Shown here piece by piece: positions 24,383 through 32,074 of a DNA stretch of 64,000 bases. A program made the position numbers and the translations under genes. How positions within the stretch are numbered: position 1 is the first letter of the stretch; every line of letters begins with the position of its first letter. Source of the DNA: Polyangiaceae bacterium (lineage in GTDB: Bacteria; Myxococcota_A; Polyangia; Polyangiales; Polyangiaceae); assembly GCA_029261965.1 (NCBI GenBank), contig JAJDAH010000224.1, positions 1 through 64,000 on the forward strand, in the 5' to 3' direction. The notes below the pieces were generated by a model. It had not been told where the DNA came from, made no database searches, and saw only the letters and a list, made by a program, of their open reading frames with translations.

Positions 24383-24867
24383 GGCGCCCGAGCGGCTTCG
24401 GCGGGCTCGCTCCGCGTCCAAGCCGCTGTTTGCTTGGATTCGTAGATCACCGAGTCACCCTGACGGAACTCGAACTCGTAGGTGCCAAACACCGTGCCCT
24501 CGAGCTTTCTGATGCGAGTGGCGTGCAGGGTCGAACGCAACGGGGGACCGATCCGCCCGATGTTCTTGAACCGCGCCTGGTGGATGTTCGTGCCGAAACC
24601 GACCCAGCCCTCGCTCATGCGAAGGCCGAGGGCGTAGACCGCGTGAAGGTTTCCGAGGGTGCCCGTGATTTGGATCATCACCATTCCCGGTACGTGCTTC
24701 GGGTGCCCGGCCCACGCCTTCTGAGCGTCGACGATCGCACCGAGTCGAGTGGTATCCGTTTCGGTGACTACACGATTGTTTTCGGCGTCCACCTCGAGGA
24801 CGTCGTGCACGTACCATTGGTCCTCGGCGTAGAGGCATTCAGCTGCGAAGTCGTCGGGGATTCCCAT
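24379..24867 (-). CDS. hotdog-fold protein, FabZ/FabA-like, with altered active site
   Basis: 162 residues by the ATG at 24867 (MGIPDDFAAE); a farther ATG at 24957 would prepend a poorly conserved segment. The pattern of strands plus the block AWAGHPKHVPGMVMIQITGTLGNLHAVYALG near 60-90 resembles the central helix region of 3-hydroxyacyl-ACP dehydratases (H-x-P...PGVLQIEA). In those the QIEA glutamate is catalytic; here the equivalent reads QITG, so normal dehydratase activity is doubtful. It could bind an acyl thioester in another role. Translationally coupled to the APC transporter downstream. The 150-base divergent gap to the response regulator has an AT-rich patch (24959-24977) likely to hold promoters. 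Confidence 0.55.
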   Translation of the reverse strand: MGIPDDFAAECLYAEDQWYVHDVLEVDAENNRVVTETDTTRLGAIVDAQKAWAGHPKHVPGMVMIQITGTLGNLHAVYALGLRMSEGWVGFGTNIHQARFKNIGRIGPPLRSTLHATRIRKLEGTVFGTYEFEFRQGDSVIYESKQTAAWTRSEPAEAARAP

Positions 24868-25017
24868 GGGCCGTCGGAGGATGGCACGAGCGAGCTGGGA
24901 CTCGCTTCGCGGTCGGGCAGGATTAGAGCATATCGTGCAAACGACTCCCCTCGACACGCGTTACTGACCATAATAGCCCCAGATGCGCGACCCCGGGACC
25001 CGCAGGAGAGAACGAGA

Positions 25018-25686
25018 GTGAGCCCGCCGCCGATTCGGGTGCTGCTCGCCGACGACCACGCCGTGCTTCGATCGGGCCTCCGAATGATGATCGATGCCCA
25101 GAGCGACATGGAGGTCGTCGCGGAAGCCGATGTGGCAGAGCGCGCCGTCTCGTCATGTCTCGAGGAGAAGCCGGACGTCGTCGTGCTGGACATGGCGATG
25201 CCGGGGGGTGGCACGCTCGAGGCGATCCGCACCATCCGAGAAAAGTGCGAGTCGACGAAGGTCGTCGTGCTCACCATGTACGACGACCGCGGATGCTTGA
25301 GCTCGGTGCTCGACGCGGGCGGGTCGGGTTTCGTCGCCAAACGGGCCGCAGACACGGCGCTGCTCAGCGCCATCCGGACGGTGCACGAGGGGCGGTCTTA
25401 CGTCGATGTGTCGCTCGATGATCGGCAGGCCCCCAAGCCGCCACTGCCTCCGGCGAGCTCCGCGGACCTTTCCCTGCTGAGCACCCGTGAACAGGAGGTC
25501 CTGCGGCTCGTCGCTCACGGGCACACCAACCGAGAAATCGCCGAGAAGCTCGAGATTGGCGCAAAAAGCGTCGACACGTACAGAAGCCGGCTCTCGGATA
25601 AGCTCGGGCTCAAGACTCGTGCGGAGTTGGTTCGATTCGCGCTGGAACGAGGGCTCTTGGAAACTCCCACGGCCGAGCCCCGATAG
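25018..25686 (+). CDS. NarL/FixJ-type response regulator
   Basis: 222 residues from a GTG at 25018 with AGGAG nine bases upstream. Receiver domain 5-125: acidic pair Asp12/Asp13, phosphoacceptor Asp58 in VVVLDMAMPGGG, Thr near VVVLTMYDD and Lys in GFVAKRAA. A Pro-rich linker leads to a LuxR-type helix-turn-helix (about 155-215: LSTREQEVLRLVAHGHTNREIAEKL, then KSVDTYRSRLSDKLG). It is followed after 11 bases by its probable cognate kinase. Target genes unknown. Confidence 0.93.
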   Translation: MSPPPIRVLLADDHAVLRSGLRMMIDAQSDMEVVAEADVAERAVSSCLEEKPDVVVLDMAMPGGGTLEAIRTIREKCESTKVVVLTMYDDRGCLSSVLDAGGSGFVAKRAADTALLSAIRTVHEGRSYVDVSLDDRQAPKPPLPPASSADLSLLSTREQEVLRLVAHGHTNREIAEKLEIGAKSVDTYRSRLSDKLGLKTRAELVRFALERGLLETPTAEPR

Positions 25687-25697
25687 AGCCGCGGGCG

Positions 25698-27161
25698 ATG
25701 GCGGTCGACGACGGACTCCGCACTCGATTCATCGAGCAAGTCATCGTCGCCCAGGAGGACGAGCGGAGGCGCATCGCGCGCGAGCTTCACGACGGCATCG
25801 GGCAGGCCCTCACGTCGATGCTCGTTCGCCTTAGGTCGCTCGACACTCAGCTACCGAGCGACGGTAGCGCACAGCACGTGGTGCGCGAGCTCCGGGAGAC
25901 GTGTGGCACGACGTTGGACGAAATCGGTCGTCTCGCCCGAGGGCTGCGACCTGCGGTGCTCGACGAGCTCGGCGTTCAGGCGGCGGTTCAACGTCAAGCA
26001 GCGGACTTCGAATCTTCCCACGGGATAACGACCGACGTCGGGCTAGTCGGTTTCGAGCCGGAGGAACGTCTCCCCGCCAACACCGAAATCACCATTTATC
26101 GCATCGTGCAGGAAGCGCTGACGAACATCGCCAAGCACGCCGAGGCGAGCTCTGCGTCGGTGATCGTCGAGCGCCGGCCTGGCGACATCCGCGTCATCGT
26201 CGAAGACGACGGACGTGGCATTTCGCCATCCGCACCGAGCGCTTCGACCGGGGGCCTCGGACTGCAAGGGATCCGGGAGCGCGTGGCGCTCGTGAAAGGC
26301 TCATTGACACTGGAGTCGGTCCCGGGCTCGGGCACGACGCTCTACGTTCAGATCCCCCTCAACACCGAAGTCACCGAATACTTCATCTGTCGGGGCGCTC
26401 AGTCGTTTCGGGTGCCGTTTGGCGTCAGCACCATCGGCCGCAGCCCCGAGTGCGAATACGTGCTCGACGACGCACGCGTGAGTCGGCGCCACGCCCGACT
26501 CGATCTCGACGAGAACGGCATCACCATCGAAGACCTCGGCAGCGCAAACGGTGTCATCGTCAACGGGCTCCGAATCGATGCACCGACGCGGCTGGCCGGG
26601 GGCGACGCCATCTCCCTCGGCGGCGATCTGCTGAGCATCGACGAGCGTGTCGACGAAGAGCCCTCCTCCGAAAAACGGCGCTCGACCCTCCCCGGCCAGG
26701 TGACGCTGCGCCCGCCCCCGAATGATTCGAGCGAGGGGTCGACCTCGCGCATCGACGCCATCGAGGTCGCCGGCAGGCTCGCAGAACGGCTGCTCGCTCG
26801 AGGACGCGTCGAGGCGGCCGAACGCCTTCTGCGTGGGAGGCTTGCGGCGGTTCTCGACGCGGCGAACCGAGGTCAGCTCGTGCAACCCGGGATCGCCCAG
26901 AACGCGGCACGCTACGCGCTGATCTTGTCCCAGCAGGCACGCAGCCAGCGGTGGGCTGACTTCAGCCTCGAGCTGTACAATGCGCTCGGGACCCTGCTGC
27001 CCGACCGCATCGTCGAATGGCTCGAGCAGGCGTCCGAGCTACCCCAGCGGCGGCTCTTGGATCGGCAAATCGCGTTGGCCCGCGCCCGCGGTTCGAGCGC
27101 CGCCGTCGCGCGGCTCGAAGCGCTCAAGGAGCGAGCCCCCAAGGAGCGAGCCTCGGAGTGA
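25698..27161 (+). CDS. soluble NarL-partner histidine kinase with C-terminal FHA domain
   Basis: 487 residues, with no membrane segment and no sensor domain before the kinase core. HisKA_3 dimerisation segment with phospho-His31 (RIARELHDGIGQAL), ATPase domain with Asn143 (LTNIAKHAEA), DDGRGI (170-175) and GLGLQGIRERV (186-195). It continues into an FHA domain at about 235-315 with the usual GRSP, SRRHARL and NG positions. Such domains bind phosphothreonine, so the kinase may be recruited by, or respond to, Ser/Thr kinases such as those encoded nearby. The last 130 residues are helical and unassigned. It pairs with the upstream response regulator. Confidence 0.92.
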   Translation: MAVDDGLRTRFIEQVIVAQEDERRRIARELHDGIGQALTSMLVRLRSLDTQLPSDGSAQHVVRELRETCGTTLDEIGRLARGLRPAVLDELGVQAAVQRQAADFESSHGITTDVGLVGFEPEERLPANTEITIYRIVQEALTNIAKHAEASSASVIVERRPGDIRVIVEDDGRGISPSAPSASTGGLGLQGIRERVALVKGSLTLESVPGSGTTLYVQIPLNTEVTEYFICRGAQSFRVPFGVSTIGRSPECEYVLDDARVSRRHARLDLDENGITIEDLGSANGVIVNGLRIDAPTRLAGGDAISLGGDLLSIDERVDEEPSSEKRRSTLPGQVTLRPPPNDSSEGSTSRIDAIEVAGRLAERLLARGRVEAAERLLRGRLAAVLDAANRGQLVQPGIAQNAARYALILSQQARSQRWADFSLELYNALGTLLPDRIVEWLEQASELPQRRLLDRQIALARARGSSAAVARLEALKERAPKERASE

Positions 27162-27242
27162 GCGAGGGCGCGGCGGGAGCGGCGTCCGGCCCGAGCGGGG
27201 CCTGCAGCTGGGGGCCATCTTCGGGTAGGATGCTCGACCATC

Positions 27243-28562
27243 ATGCTTTGCACGAAGCGCCTTGGACTCGCCGGGATTCTGGCCACGGCCGCGCTCGGCT
27301 GCAGTGACAACCAGCTCGGCAGCCTCGTCGACGGCGTGTTCACCGAAGCGGAGTGGGAGAAAATCCAAACCCTGTCGCCGCTACCGGAAATCCCCGCCGA
27401 TCCGACGAACGCAGTCGCCGACGATCCCGACGCGGCCACGCTCGGCCAAATGCTCTACTTCGACAAGGCATTCTCCCAAGCGCTGAAGATCGACAGCGAC
27501 CTCGGCAGCGTGGGCGAGGAGGGGAAGATCAACTGCGCCGACTGCCATGGGCCGACCTGGTACGACGACAAGCGCTCGACACCAAACGCCACGTCGATCG
27601 GCGTCGACCGCGGCTCGCGCAACAGTCCTACGGTGGTCAACGTCGTGTTCTACGAGTGGTTCTACTGGGATGGCCGCGCAGATACGATGTGGGGACAAGC
27701 TCTCGCTGCTGCGGAGTCCGGCGTGCAACAACAGACGACGCGCTTGCACACGGCGCACGTGCTCTACGCGAAGTACAAAGACGAATACAATGCCGTTTTC
27801 GATCCGGATCTCGACGACGCGCTCGACCCCACCAGCCCCGACGCCGCACGTTTTCCACTGCAGGGCCGGCCCAAAGCCGCCGGGGCGCCCGACGGAGCCT
27901 GGGAAGGCATGACCCCGGAGGACCAAGATCACGTCAATCGCATCATGGCGAACTTCGGCAAGCTACTCGCCGCCTACGAACGGCTGCTCGTCAGCCGAAA
28001 CGCCCCGTTCGACCAATACGTCGCGGGCGATACGGACGCCATGAGCGCGAGTGCCAAACGCGGGCTCAAGAGCTTCGTGAGCAAGGCTGGGTGTGTCGAG
28101 TGCCACGCCTCACCCATCTTTACTGACCAGGGATTTCACAACATCGGTGTCCCGCAGGTCGGGGAGTTCGTGAGAGAAGAGGAGCTGGGACGCTTCATGG
28201 CGGTCGAACAGGCGCTGAACAACCCGTTCAACAGCAACGGGGTCTACAGTGATGACACGAGCACCGGCAAGCTCGACGGGCTCGAGCAGACCGAAGAGCT
28301 GCGAGGGGCATTCCGCACCAAACACCTCAGACAAATCGCAGCCACCGGCCCGTACATGCACACCGGTCACCTCGATTCCCTCCGCGCCGTCGTCGAGTTT
28401 TACAACGACGGTGGGGTGGACTCCGGGTTCGTCGGAACGAAGGACGAGCGCATCCTCCCGCTCAACTTGAGCTCGGCGGAAATCGACGACCTCGTGGCGT
28501 TCCTCGAAGCGCTGACGGGTGACGAAGTCCCGTCGGGCTTACAGCAGGACACATCGCGATAG
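27243..28562 (+). CDS. diheme cytochrome c peroxidase/MauG-family lipoprotein
   Basis: 439 residues; signal peptide ending ALGC (Cys20) suggests a lipoprotein facing the periplasm. Two heme sites: Cys98-Ala-Asp-Cys101-His102 (INCADCHGP) and Cys284-Val-Glu-Cys287-His288 (GCVECHASPIFTDQGFHNIG), with SRNSPTVVNVVFYEWFYWDGR between them, all typical of bacterial CcpA/MauG proteins. The family reduces hydrogen peroxide or carries out long-range oxidation. First gene of a plus-strand run reaching 37463, in which a cupredoxin and a multiheme cytochrome could be its electron donors. It begins 81 bases after the kinase gene. Confidence 0.9.
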   Translation: MLCTKRLGLAGILATAALGCSDNQLGSLVDGVFTEAEWEKIQTLSPLPEIPADPTNAVADDPDAATLGQMLYFDKAFSQALKIDSDLGSVGEEGKINCADCHGPTWYDDKRSTPNATSIGVDRGSRNSPTVVNVVFYEWFYWDGRADTMWGQALAAAESGVQQQTTRLHTAHVLYAKYKDEYNAVFDPDLDDALDPTSPDAARFPLQGRPKAAGAPDGAWEGMTPEDQDHVNRIMANFGKLLAAYERLLVSRNAPFDQYVAGDTDAMSASAKRGLKSFVSKAGCVECHASPIFTDQGFHNIGVPQVGEFVREEELGRFMAVEQALNNPFNSNGVYSDDTSTGKLDGLEQTEELRGAFRTKHLRQIAATGPYMHTGHLDSLRAVVEFYNDGGVDSGFVGTKDERILPLNLSSAEIDDLVAFLEALTGDEVPSGLQQDTSR

Positions 28563-28581
28563 CCCCGGCACCCGGCGCGGC

Positions 28582-30147
28582 ATGAGAACGAAACGGGTCC
28601 TGTTGGCGGCCGGTGCCATCTGGGCAACGGCTGGAAGTGCGTATGCGCAGCCGCCCGTGCCGCCGCCCCCGGCCGAGGGGGAGGAGGGACCGGCCACCGA
28701 AGCACCGACCCCCGAGGTTGACAGGACACCGACCACGAAGGCTGCTCAGCCCCAACCCGGCGCAGCGTCCGGGCCGGAAGCGCCGCCCGAGCCCGAGGCG
28801 CCGAAGGTCGCCGTTCAGTCCGGCGACGACGACACGTTGAAGCGACTCGCGGAGCTCGAAGCTCGCACTGAAGATCTCGCAGAACGCAACGTCGAGCTCG
28901 AGGAAGAGCTCGAGATCCTGCGCGAAGACCAGGAGTGGACCGCGGAGCGAGTCGACAAGATTCTCCCCCTCACCGCGAAGGTGAGCGGCTACATCGACAT
29001 GGGTTTTTTCTACGTCGAGGGCGACGGCCGAGGCATCCGCTCGGACACGGGGTTTGTCTTCTTTCCCGAATTCAACGGAGTCGTGCCCGACTCTTGGGTG
29101 TTCATGGGCGACCCACTGTCGACCGCAATCAACTCCCGCGGAGATCCGGCGGATGTGAGCGAGTCCCGAGCCATCACGTCGAACCCCATCGACAGCAATG
29201 GCAACGCGACCGCCATTCTGAACAACATCAATCTGCAGCTGTTTGCCGGAATTGGCGAGCACGTGACGGTCAACGGGATGATCGACTTCATTCCACGAAG
29301 TCGCGACGCATCTGATCCCGATGGGCTGACGACGGGTGATTTCATCGACGTTCGCTTGGGCTACCTCGAGTACCGCGCGCCGACCGAAAACATCGGCATC
29401 ACGCTGAGTGTCGGCAAGTTCGACTCGGTGCTCGGTTTCGAGTACCGGTCACAGGAAGCGGTGGACCGGCTGACAGTCACCCCGTCACTCATCTGCCGCT
29501 ACACGTGCGGGCACCCCATCGGCATCAAGTCCCGCCTGAAGTTTTTCGACGACGCGCTCGTGCTCAATGTCTCCGCGACGAACGGGAGCCATTTCACGGA
29601 GGGCTTCCCTTTCAGCAACGAGACCGACGACAACGACTTCAAGACCGGCGCCGGTAGACTCTCGTATCGATTCGACGTCGGCTCGGGGTTGGAGATCGGC
29701 GCCTCCGGCGCCTACGGGGCGCAGGATTTTCAGGCAGCCGACGATGTGCCGCAGTGGCACGCCGGCGCCGATGTGCGCCTCGAGGCCGCTGGGCTGGAAA
29801 TCACTGGGGAATATGTCAAGGGCGAGGCCGAGGGCGTGAGCACGCCGGGCGAGCCGCGCTGCGGCGACGCGCCGTGTCTCGAGTACCAAGGCGCCTACGG
29901 GCTGTTCGGCTACCGGGTCAACAACTGGCTCATCCCCTACGCCCGCGTGGACTGGCGCGATGCATTGCATACGAGCGGGGCGAGCTTCGTCTACATTTCC
30001 GAGCTCGTTCGCGTGACGGCGGGCGTGCGCCTCGAAGTGGATCCTGCCATCATCATCAAAGCAGAATACACGGTGAACCGCGAGCTCGGCCGGCTCCCGC
30101 AATTCCCCAACGACATTTTCACCAGCTCGGTGACCGCGCGATTCTAA
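28582..30147 (+). CDS. outer-membrane beta-barrel (porin-like) protein with N-terminal coiled coil
   Basis: 521 residues from the ATG at 28582, where a signal peptide ending SAYA-Q appears; the longer frame overlaps the previous gene. A Pro/Glu-rich stretch (25-75) is followed by a coiled coil (about 84-125, LKRLAELEARTEDLAERNVELEEELEIL). The remainder alternates polar and hydrophobic residues as in a beta barrel. The last residues TSSVTARF end in Phe, the usual signal for the BAM insertion machinery. Similar to OprP/putative porin proteins. Gene spacing (19 and 17 bases to its neighbours) places it in the redox operon. Probably the outer-membrane component; what passes through it is unknown. 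Confidence 0.8.
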   Translation: MRTKRVLLAAGAIWATAGSAYAQPPVPPPPAEGEEGPATEAPTPEVDRTPTTKAAQPQPGAASGPEAPPEPEAPKVAVQSGDDDTLKRLAELEARTEDLAERNVELEEELEILREDQEWTAERVDKILPLTAKVSGYIDMGFFYVEGDGRGIRSDTGFVFFPEFNGVVPDSWVFMGDPLSTAINSRGDPADVSESRAITSNPIDSNGNATAILNNINLQLFAGIGEHVTVNGMIDFIPRSRDASDPDGLTTGDFIDVRLGYLEYRAPTENIGITLSVGKFDSVLGFEYRSQEAVDRLTVTPSLICRYTCGHPIGIKSRLKFFDDALVLNVSATNGSHFTEGFPFSNETDDNDFKTGAGRLSYRFDVGSGLEIGASGAYGAQDFQAADDVPQWHAGADVRLEAAGLEITGEYVKGEAEGVSTPGEPRCGDAPCLEYQGAYGLFGYRVNNWLIPYARVDWRDALHTSGASFVYISELVRVTAGVRLEVDPAIIIKAEYTVNRELGRLPQFPNDIFTSSVTARF

Positions 30148-30164
30148 ACTCGGAGGACTAGACG

Positions 30165-30845
30165 ATGCTCAGACGAACCGCGATTGCCAGCCTGCTCGCC
30201 CTGGGGCTCACCACGGTTCTGAGCGTCGACGCCCAGGCCGCCAAGACTGGCAGCGTCAGTGGACTCGTCGTCGTCAAGAACAAGCAGGACAAAGCGCTGA
30301 AGGACCACTCGAATGTCGTTGTCTTCCTCGAAGGCGTGGCCGACGCCCTGCCTGACCAGTCGAAGGTCGTGCACAAGATCCGCCAGAAGGACAAGCAGTT
30401 CCGCCCACCTCTCACCGTCGTTTTGAAGGGCAGCACACTCGAGTTCCCCAACGAAGACAAGATTGACCACAACGTGTTCTCGCTCTCGAGAGCGGCTCGC
30501 TTCGATCTCGGGCTCTACCGCAGCGGAAAAAGCAAGAGCGTCAAGGTCAAGCGCACGGGCGTGATCGACGTCTATTGCAACATCCACCCGCAAATGGCGG
30601 CAAAGATCGTCGTGCTGGACACGAAGTTCCATTCGATCAGCGACAAGCGCGGGCGCTTTCGAATCGACAAGGTTCCACCGGGCAAGTACAAGATGGTCGC
30701 GTGGCATGCGCGGGGCCGAGCTTGGAAGGGACAAGTCGAAATCTCCGCGGGTGGCAACACCGAGCAGAACCTTTCGGTGACGCAGAAGAAGAAGAAGAAG
30801 CGTCATCTTCGAAAAGACGGCACGCCCTACGGCCGCTACAAATAG
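30165..30845 (+). CDS. periplasmic cupredoxin (plastocyanin/methylamine-utilisation-like) protein
   Basis: 226 residues with a signal peptide ending AQA-A and a strong GGAGG ribosome site eight bases before the ATG. The cupredoxin fold carries a full type-1 copper ligand set: His102 (KIDHNVFS), Cys138 and His141 (VYCNIHPQM) and Met144. A second beta domain (about 155-205, DKRGRFRIDKVPPGKYKMVAWH) looks like a carboxypeptidase-regulatory-like module. The C-terminal tail is Lys-rich. It likely shuttles electrons between the multiheme cytochrome and the peroxidase encoded beside it. Confidence 0.88.
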   Translation: MLRRTAIASLLALGLTTVLSVDAQAAKTGSVSGLVVVKNKQDKALKDHSNVVVFLEGVADALPDQSKVVHKIRQKDKQFRPPLTVVLKGSTLEFPNEDKIDHNVFSLSRAARFDLGLYRSGKSKSVKVKRTGVIDVYCNIHPQMAAKIVVLDTKFHSISDKRGRFRIDKVPPGKYKMVAWHARGRAWKGQVEISAGGNTEQNLSVTQKKKKKRHLRKDGTPYGRYK

Positions 30846-30859
30846 CGCTTCTCGGCGGG

Positions 30860-32074
30860 TTGCCGCTTCTGTTCGCCTGCGATCGAGAGCAAGCCCAACC
30901 CGCGAAACCTCTGGCTTCCGCGGCGTCTGCCAGCGCGGCCTCGGTGGCGAGCACGGCCCCGGCCGGGTCCACCGCGCCCACGCACGAGTTGGACGGCGGG
31001 CCCGCGGCGAGCGTGTACCCCGCGATTCGCTGCGGCGAGTGCCACGTGAAGATGTACGACGAGTGGGAGCTCTCCCGTCACGCCCAGGCAAATCGCACGG
31101 CTCTGTTTCGGCGAATGCGAAAGCAAGCCAACAGCCCGACGTGCAATCGATGTCATTCGCCGCTCGAAGCGCTCGTGGGCGCCGACGACCTCGCAGCGCG
31201 CGAGGGAGTCAGCTGCGAGACCTGTCATCGCATGCACGAAGTTCGCGCTGACCCAGCCGGCGCGGGTTTCGAGCTCCGCCGGGAGCACGACGTGAAGTTC
31301 GGTCCGCTGTGCGACGCCAAAGCGCCGTACTTCCACAAGACCGAATGCAAGCCGTTCTTCGAGCAGGCTGAGCTCTGTGGGAGCTGCCACCTCTGGGAAA
31401 TGCCGACCGCCAACGGAACGATCCCCGTGTACACCGAGTACGCGGACTGGAAAGCGAGTGGCTACAAGTCCCGACCGTGCCAACAATGCCACATGCCCGG
31501 GGACACGGCGAAAGTCGCCGAGTCGGAAGAAGAACGACCGAACGTCCCAAACCACAGCTTCTTGGGGCGCGAGCGCAGCCTGGCCGGCACCGGCATCGAG
31601 ATCAGCGCCCGCGTTCAGGGCACCGGGGCGACCATCACCGTCGACGCTACGCTGACGAACAAAAAGGCGGGACACCATCTGCCCGCCGGTATGTCCGGAC
31701 GACAGCTCATTTTGCGAGTACGCGCGATCGACGACGACGGTAAGGAAATCGCTCGCAAAGAACGAATTTTCGAGCGCCGCCTCGTCGACGACCGTGGCCG
31801 CCCTGTTCCTTTCTACGAAGCAACGCGTCTCGACACCGACACGCGCATCGGGCCGAAAGCCAAGCGTGAGGAGAAGCTGGAGTTGAAGGTACCAACCGCC
31901 GCGAAGCTCCTCATCGCGCTCTACCGACGTGCGATGGGCCCGGAAGTCGCCCGTCGAGTCGGCGGCCCGGCGCCGGAGGAAGTGTTGGTGCTCGAATCCG
32001 AAACGGCCCTCCGCGAGCCGGCGGCCAAAGGGGCTCGACCCGGGCTGCCGCGTGTGGTCAGGATCAAGCCTTGA
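30860..32074 (+). CDS. multiheme c-type cytochrome (five CxxCH motifs)
   Basis: About 404 residues. Five heme-binding motifs are seen in the first half: CGECH, CNRCH, CETCH, CGSCH and CQQCH. The layout resembles cytochrome c554/NapC-like families. The second half is a beta-rich domain (ITVDATLTNKKAGHHLPAG). The start is uncertain. The TTG at 30860 is the nearest legal start, but the same frame reads KRRHALRPLQIALLGGLPLLFAC before it, an obvious lipoprotein signal that overlaps the end of the cupredoxin gene. That stretch has no ATG, GTG or TTG closer than 30701. Initiation at a rare codon such as the ATA at 30842, or coupling to the upstream stop, is possible. The last codons overlap the next start. 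Confidence 0.82.
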   Translation: MPLLFACDREQAQPAKPLASAASASAASVASTAPAGSTAPTHELDGGPAASVYPAIRCGECHVKMYDEWELSRHAQANRTALFRRMRKQANSPTCNRCHSPLEALVGADDLAAREGVSCETCHRMHEVRADPAGAGFELRREHDVKFGPLCDAKAPYFHKTECKPFFEQAELCGSCHLWEMPTANGTIPVYTEYADWKASGYKSRPCQQCHMPGDTAKVAESEEERPNVPNHSFLGRERSLAGTGIEISARVQGTGATITVDATLTNKKAGHHLPAGMSGRQLILRVRAIDDDGKEIARKERIFERRLVDDRGRPVPFYEATRLDTDTRIGPKAKREEKLELKVPTAAKLLIALYRRAMGPEVARRVGGPAPEEVLVLESETALREPAAKGARPGLPRVVRIKP

